This document shows positions 59,860 to 64,000 of a stretch of DNA of 64,000 nucleotides, piece by piece. The DNA comes from Postechiella marina. GTDB lineage: Bacteria > Bacteroidota > Bacteroidia > Flavobacteriales > Flavobacteriaceae. The translations under genes were made by a program, and so were the position numbers. Under the pieces are notes generated by a model. It saw nothing but the letters and a program-made list of their open reading frames with translations. It had not been told where the DNA came from and made no database searches. Where the stretch lies: positions 558,001 to 622,000 of the forward strand of contig NZ_BAABCA010000003.1 in assembly GCF_039538365.1 (NCBI RefSeq), given 5' to 3'. The first letter of the stretch is position 1. Each line of letters opens with the position of its first letter.

Positions 59860-60638
59860 TAAAGTTTAATTTTATCAAAGCCCGAAGGTATGTTAAATGG
59901 AAATCTTAACTCGTTATTTAATGTTACCGATTTAAATTGTAAACCTATTGTGGTTTCATCGTTTCCCTCTACTGCTAAAACCTTTATTAACTCTGGTATT
60001 TTTTGCCCGCTAACTTCTTGATAAGCTTTATAATCTATTTGCAAATGTCTTAATTCTTTAATTTGAGATAATTGCTGCGAACTTATTTTATAATGTGCAG
60101 GATTTAAAAGAAAAAATATTTCGAATAATTCTCGTTGCTTTTTAGGCTGCAAAACATAATCGTTTTCGTGCATTGACAATTTATAATTCTCATCTTTTAA
60201 ATTAAATAAAGCCTCGCCTAACAATAAATTCTGAACTTTTTGAAAATCTAATTCAGTTCCTAACAAATCACTTAAATACTTATAATCACCTTCAAAGTAA
60301 GTGTTATCTAATTTATTATAAAATGCCACGTTATCTGGTGTTATTTTTGCTCTAATTACCGAAAACGGAGCGCTCATCCAAAGCACCTCATCTTTTTTCA
60401 TTCTGAAGGACACAGTATGTGTTTGCTCTTTTTTACCTTCGGAATATGTAATTCTTAATTTTGCTTGTAACGTTTTAAATTTTGGTGATAGCTTACTATT
60501 TTCTTTAATTAACTGCTTTGCAGATAAACCTAAATTTGCTTCGCCTTCATTTATTGTTTTTGATGATTTACAGCCAGAAACAAATAAAAAAGTAATTAAA
60601 ATAAGTGCATATAAATAGTGATTATTTTTCGAAAACAT
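59859..60638 (-). CDS. DUF4292 lipoprotein
   Basis: A 259-residue lipoprotein with lipobox VSGC (C23). The rest follows DUF4292: LRITYSEGKKEQTHTVSFRM, VLWMSAPFSVIRAKITPDNVAFYNKLDNTYFEG (in parts), and ELRFPFNIPSGFDKIKL at the end. The family resembles LolA/LolB-like beta folds and may carry lipid or lipoprotein in the outer membrane, but no function has been proven. It lies between the TPR and EnvC genes with 16-base and minus-1 gaps. Confidence 0.87.
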   Translation of the reverse strand: MFSKNNHYLYALILITFLFVSGCKSSKTINEGEANLGLSAKQLIKENSKLSPKFKTLQAKLRITYSEGKKEQTHTVSFRMKKDEVLWMSAPFSVIRAKITPDNVAFYNKLDNTYFEGDYKYLSDLLGTELDFQKVQNLLLGEALFNLKDENYKLSMHENDYVLQPKKQRELFEIFFLLNPAHYKISSQQLSQIKELRHLQIDYKAYQEVSGQKIPELIKVLAVEGNDETTIGLQFKSVTLNNELRFPFNIPSGFDKIKL

Positions 60639-60654
60639 ATAGGGTTTTATTTTA

Positions 60655-62016
60655 TTAATTTAGAGACTCTAGCTTTTTTGCTTTTTCACTAAACGTTTTT
60701 GCTTTTGCTGTATTGTTTAAAAGAGCATAAGCTTTACTTAGCTGCTTGTAAAAATCTATTTCCATTTTGGTATCGTCTAAAATCCAATCTAAGCCAGACT
60801 CTAAAACACTTACAGCTTCTTTTGCTTTATTTAATTGATTTAAGGCTACGCCATTTACCAAATAACACAAGGGTTGCGATGGATATTTACCAAGTGCCTC
60901 GTTACTCTTTTTCTCTGCTATAGCATAATGCTCTAAATCGATATGAAGCAGTAAAATGTATTTAATAATAGTGTAGTTTTCGCTTTCTAGTTTTGCTGCA
61001 TCTTCAAAATACTTTAATGCTTTCTCTTTTTTATCTTTTTTATAGTAATACTGCCCAAGCTCTAACAGTGTTTTACCGTTATTAACATTGCTAACCATAG
61101 TTGTGGCTTCAACTAAATCTGGCTCATATTTAGGGTTGTCTTTTACAAATTGTACAAAATCTGTTAAAACCTTTTGTTTAGCTTCAGGTTTTATTTTGCT
61201 GCTTTTAACAACAATTTTCATAGACTCGATAGCTTTTTCGGCATTATTATCATCTAAATAAAATTTATACAAAGCCAGATGTACAATTTGCGAATTTGGA
61301 TTAACATCTAGCAACTTCTTAGCAGTTTCGAAAGCTTCCTTTTTTTGATTATTCTCGCTATATCGAAATATTAGCGCTAAATAATTAGACTCTTTTTCTG
61401 GATTATTATCCAATCGATCTTCAAGATTTTTTATTTGATCTTTTTTTCGTCCGGTAACATTGTAAATTCTATTTCGAGTAGCATCTCTAGCATAAGACAC
61501 GCCTAACTCTGCATCTAACTCGTCTAAAAGTTTTAAGGCATCGTTATATTTTTTTGTTTTAAAATATAACATGGCTAAATCTTCTTTATAGTCTGGATGA
61601 AATTCTACTAATTTCTTAACCGTTTTAATTGCTTTGTCTTGATCCTTTTGTTGTACATAAAACTCGTAAAGCGCATCTAAAAACCACTCGTTATCAGAAT
61701 CTTTACTAACAGCCTCTTTAAAAGCGTCTTCTGCTGCCCCGAAATTTTTAAGCTTACTATAATTTTTACCTAATTCGAAATATAGAACAGGTACAGATTT
61801 ATCTAATTCGATACATTTTAAAAGCGCTTCGACAGATCTGCCATAATTCTCTATTCCCTTTTGTTTTAAGGCTTCGTAAAACAACTCTTGAAATTCGTCT
61901 TCAAAATTACCTAAATCGTCTGTTGGTAATTTATTAAAATCTACTTGTCCATAATTTACCTGCGGAATGCATAACATTGCGAAAACAAAAATGAATAAGT
62001 AGATTTTATTTTTCAT
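60655..62016 (-). CDS. exported tetratricopeptide repeat protein
   Basis: A 453-residue protein with a signal peptide (about 1-23) and about ten TPR motifs spread from residue 40 to the end. Examples are ALLKCIELDKSVPVLYFELGKNYSKLKNFGAAEDAFKEAV and KALKYFEDAAKLE (read in parts). TPR arrays bind partner proteins; here the partner is probably in the envelope with the DUF4292 and EnvC-like neighbours. The gene order is conserved in Flavobacteriaceae, which supports a shared role in outer-membrane or wall assembly. Confidence 0.88.
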   Translation of the reverse strand: MKNKIYLFIFVFAMLCIPQVNYGQVDFNKLPTDDLGNFEDEFQELFYEALKQKGIENYGRSVEALLKCIELDKSVPVLYFELGKNYSKLKNFGAAEDAFKEAVSKDSDNEWFLDALYEFYVQQKDQDKAIKTVKKLVEFHPDYKEDLAMLYFKTKKYNDALKLLDELDAELGVSYARDATRNRIYNVTGRKKDQIKNLEDRLDNNPEKESNYLALIFRYSENNQKKEAFETAKKLLDVNPNSQIVHLALYKFYLDDNNAEKAIESMKIVVKSSKIKPEAKQKVLTDFVQFVKDNPKYEPDLVEATTMVSNVNNGKTLLELGQYYYKKDKKEKALKYFEDAAKLESENYTIIKYILLLHIDLEHYAIAEKKSNEALGKYPSQPLCYLVNGVALNQLNKAKEAVSVLESGLDWILDDTKMEIDFYKQLSKAYALLNNTAKAKTFSEKAKKLESLN

Positions 62017-62109
62017 AATTAATCTTATGTTTTAAGTTTTATGCATTATTTTAAATAACCAATAGGTTTCAAATAGCATTCCAAACTTAACTTGATTAGT
62101 TAATATATT

Positions 62110-63129
62110 TTACTCAAGTATAGAATAATCGCCTATACTAACGCTTGTAAATTCGCCATTATATTTAGCATGATTGCCAATCATGGCATTATCTAAATTA
62201 GCATTTTTAATTGATACGTTGGTTTGTATTAAACTATTTTTAATAGTAGAATTTTCTACAACAGAATCTTTACCAATTGACACAAAAGGACCTACTGTTG
62301 TATTTTTAAGCACCACATGCTCTCCAATAAAGCAAGGCTCTATAATTGTTGAGTTTTCTAATTTTACAGTTGATGCTACAAGTTGTTCTTCGCCATCGGC
62401 CTTTAAAAAGCCTAACATACGCTGGTTGGTTTCTATGGTAATGGTTTTGTTACCACAATCCATCCACTCGTCAACAGTACCGGTTTTAAACACTTTTCCG
62501 TCTGCCATCATACGTTTAATACCATCGTTAATTTGGTATTCGCCACCATTCATAACGTTTTCGTCAAGAATTTCTTGTAGTTTTCCTTTTAAAACCGCAA
62601 CATCTTTAAAGTAGTATATACCAATTACAGCTTGATCGCTAACAAAAGTTTCTGGCTTTTCAACAAGTTCTACAATCTCTTGGTTATCGTTCAATTTAAC
62701 TACACCATAAGCTTCAGGGTTTTCAACTTGTTTAGTCCAAATTACGCTATCTGCAGTAGGATCTAAATCAAATTCTGCTCTAATTAAAGTATCTGCGTAA
62801 GCTATAACCGCAGGTCCAGATAAAGAAGGTTCTGCGCACATAATAGCATGACCGGTACCTAAGGGTTTATCTTGGCGGTATATAGATGCTTTGGCTCCAA
62901 GCTCTGTAGCTAAATCTTTTAAACTATTGACTACATCGTCTCCAAACCAAGCCGGATCGCCTAAAACAAAAGCAATTTCTTCTATAGGCTGTTTTAAAAC
63001 TTTAGCAATATCTTTTACTAAACGGTGCACAATTGGTTGTCCTGCTACAGGAATTAAAGGTTTTGGCACTGTTAAACTGTGTGGGCGTAAGCGAGAACCA
63101 CGCCCTGCCATTGGTACAATAATTTTCAT
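62110..63129 (-). CDS. sugar-phosphate nucleotidyltransferase with beta-helix tail
   Basis: A 339-residue enzyme. The N-terminal Rossmann-like domain starts MKIIVPMAGRGSRLRPHSL with the GxGxRLxP nucleotide motif and VPKPLIPVAGQPIV. TGHAIMCAEPSLSGPAVIAYADTLI and EKPETFVSDQAVIGIYYF are family blocks. The C-terminal third has hexapeptide-type repeats (IIEPCFIGEHVVLKN, VGPFVSIGKDSVVENS). It makes NDP-sugar from NTP and a sugar phosphate. It is not clearly GlmU, RmlA or GlmM-linked. It precedes the TPR gene by 93 bases in the same run as dut. Confidence 0.9.
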   Translation of the reverse strand: MKIIVPMAGRGSRLRPHSLTVPKPLIPVAGQPIVHRLVKDIAKVLKQPIEEIAFVLGDPAWFGDDVVNSLKDLATELGAKASIYRQDKPLGTGHAIMCAEPSLSGPAVIAYADTLIRAEFDLDPTADSVIWTKQVENPEAYGVVKLNDNQEIVELVEKPETFVSDQAVIGIYYFKDVAVLKGKLQEILDENVMNGGEYQINDGIKRMMADGKVFKTGTVDEWMDCGNKTITIETNQRMLGFLKADGEEQLVASTVKLENSTIIEPCFIGEHVVLKNTTVGPFVSIGKDSVVENSTIKNSLIQTNVSIKNANLDNAMIGNHAKYNGEFTSVSIGDYSILE

Positions 63130-63175
63130 TTTTTAATTGATTTTTTTATTATTTAATAGCTATTTACTTCTAATT

Positions 63176-63610
63176 TTATTTAGTTCCTGTACTACCAAAA
63201 CCACCTTCGCCTCGGTCTGTACTAGATAACACTTCTACTTCTTCCCACTCTGCACGTTCGTGTTTTGCAATTACTAATTGCGCTACACGCTCTCCATTTT
63301 CTATAATAAAATCTTGGTTAGATAGGTTTACTAAAATAACACCTATTTCTCCTCTATAATCTGCATCTACAGTGCCTGGAGCATTTAATACGGTAATTCC
63401 CTTTTTTGCTGCCAAACCACTACGCGGACGTACTTGAGCCTCTGTTCCTATTGGTAATTCTATAAACAAACCTGTTTTTACTATAGTACGCTCTAATGGT
63501 TTTAAAGTGATTGATTCTGAGATATTTGCTCGTAAATCCATTCCTGCCGAAGCTATGGTTTCGTAGCTTGGTAAATTGTGATTGGATTTATTTATTATTT
63601 TGATATTCAT
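63176..63610 (-). CDS. dut: dUTP diphosphatase
   Basis: A 144-residue trimeric dUTPase that converts dUTP to dUMP and pyrophosphate. All five motifs are visible: AGMDLRANI, RPRSGLAAKKG, NAPGTVDADYRGEI, NGERVAQLVI and RGEGGFGSTG. It ends one base before the flippase gene's stop direction begins upstream (63612), so the flippase and dut are tightly linked. Length is normal. Confidence 0.97.
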   Translation of the reverse strand: MNIKIINKSNHNLPSYETIASAGMDLRANISESITLKPLERTIVKTGLFIELPIGTEAQVRPRSGLAAKKGITVLNAPGTVDADYRGEIGVILVNLSNQDFIIENGERVAQLVIAKHERAEWEEVEVLSSTDRGEGGFGSTGTK

Positions 63611-63611
63611 T

Positions 63612-64000
63612 TTATTTTTTTAAAATCTGTTTAATTTGTTTTTTTTCAAACATATATACAACTCCCAAAAATACAATTAACATAGAAATTCCAACAATAT
63701 AATTTTCTCTAAATTTATAAAATGATAATGCTGATAATATTATTGATAACACGAAGTATGTTCCTATTTTTTTTAAATTATAAGGTATAGGATAATATTT
63801 TCTTCCAAAATAGTACGATAATAACATCATGGTTGCATATGCCAAAAGTGTTGCAATAGCAGAACCTTTATAACCAATAACAGGAATTAACGCAAAGTTT
63901 ACAACTAATGTTATTAGAGCTCCAAATATTGAAATATAAGCTCCAAACTTTGTTCTATCTGTAATTTTATACCAAACAGAAAGGTTGTGATAAATACCTA
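63612..64000 (-). CDS. oligosaccharide flippase-like membrane protein (partial, 5' end outside)
   Basis: The frame is open from the window edge to a stop at 63612 and encodes the last 128 or so residues. They include several hydrophobic helices: YISIFGALITLVVNFALIPVIG, GSAIATLLAYATMMLLSYYFG, and FVLSIILSALSFYKF (in parts). NFALIPVIGYKGSAIAT is typical of polysaccharide flippases of the Wzx/MATE-like group that move lipid-linked sugars across the inner membrane. An internal ATG at 63845 is not the start. It is followed at once by dut. Confidence 0.82.
   Translation of the reverse strand, partial: GIYHNLSVWYKITDRTKFGAYISIFGALITLVVNFALIPVIGYKGSAIATLLAYATMMLLSYYFGRKYYPIPYNLKKIGTYFVLSIILSALSFYKFRENYIVGISMLIVFLGVVYMFEKKQIKQILKK

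Noticed and set aside
62174..62614. 146-codon frame on the plus strand
   Set aside because: It is antisense to the nucleotidyltransferase gene, which has clear motifs; the frame shows no family pattern.

Overview
The window is a piece of a low-GC chromosome from a Flavobacteriaceae-type bacterium (Bacteroidota). The evidence is the gliding gene gldH, a RicT/PSP1 protein beside it, a CCDC81-like HU/SPOR protein, DUF4292 and DUF4292-neighbour genes in the usual flavobacterial order, many promoters of the TAnnTTTG type, and the absence of Shine-Dalgarno leaders. I cannot name a genus. I saw no rRNA, tRNA, CRISPR array or prophage.

Layout. 0-4.7 kb: DsbD-N-like protein, enoyl-CoA hydratase, an AraC regulator behind a membrane-anchored metallo-hydrolase, and a radical SAM protein. 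4.7-9 kb: three tandem paralogous secreted proteins, a fourth promoter-terminator unit with no gene, and a divergent AraC regulator, with paired ATATGCTA/TAGCATAT sites at all four promoters. 9-13 kb: HD hydrolase, acyl-ACP desaturase with PlsC, bacilliredoxin and a small exported protein. 13-22.5 kb: a DjlA-like co-chaperone, then a four-gene operon of planctomycete-type cytochrome c, DUF1501 and beta-propeller proteins next to a divergent membrane-bound winged-helix regulator. 24-37 kb: a heme locus (AraC, hemA, hemCD fusion, hemE, EI24, GNAT, hemF, YchJ-like, helicase, hemB). 37-49 kb: CNNM/CBS protein, Ogt, thioesterase-like, serine hydrolase, exonuclease, duplicated ABC ATPase, CoA-transferase pair, PBP1A, GldH, RicT. 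49-64 kb: TrhO, RecA, an ECF sigma operon, PlsC, TrpS, DprA, HU-SPOR, thioesterase, and the conserved run EnvC-DUF4292-TPR-nucleotidyltransferase-Dut-flippase.

Three things stand out. (1) The heme locus carries eight palindromic REP copies, confined to 28.1-33.0 kb, and an intact-looking REP-associated tyrosine transposase (RAYT) whose frame runs without a stop through two REPs into hemF. (2) A two-box motif ACGCAACC-N15-CATCTT occurs three times with identical spacing: before the operon that contains the ECF sigma gene, before a small exported protein at 12.3 kb, and before a 19-codon frame followed by a terminator at 50.0 kb. This is a strong candidate for the sigma factor's own promoter. 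(3) The triplicated secreted-protein locus looks like a small regulon, with operator-like half-sites at 50- or 70-bp spacing and a neighbouring AraC regulator.

The window also holds two copies of a long dispersed element (12.9 and 29.3 kb) in which hairpin arms differ in sequence but keep pairing. Function calls rest on recognisable motifs read by eye. No database search was run.
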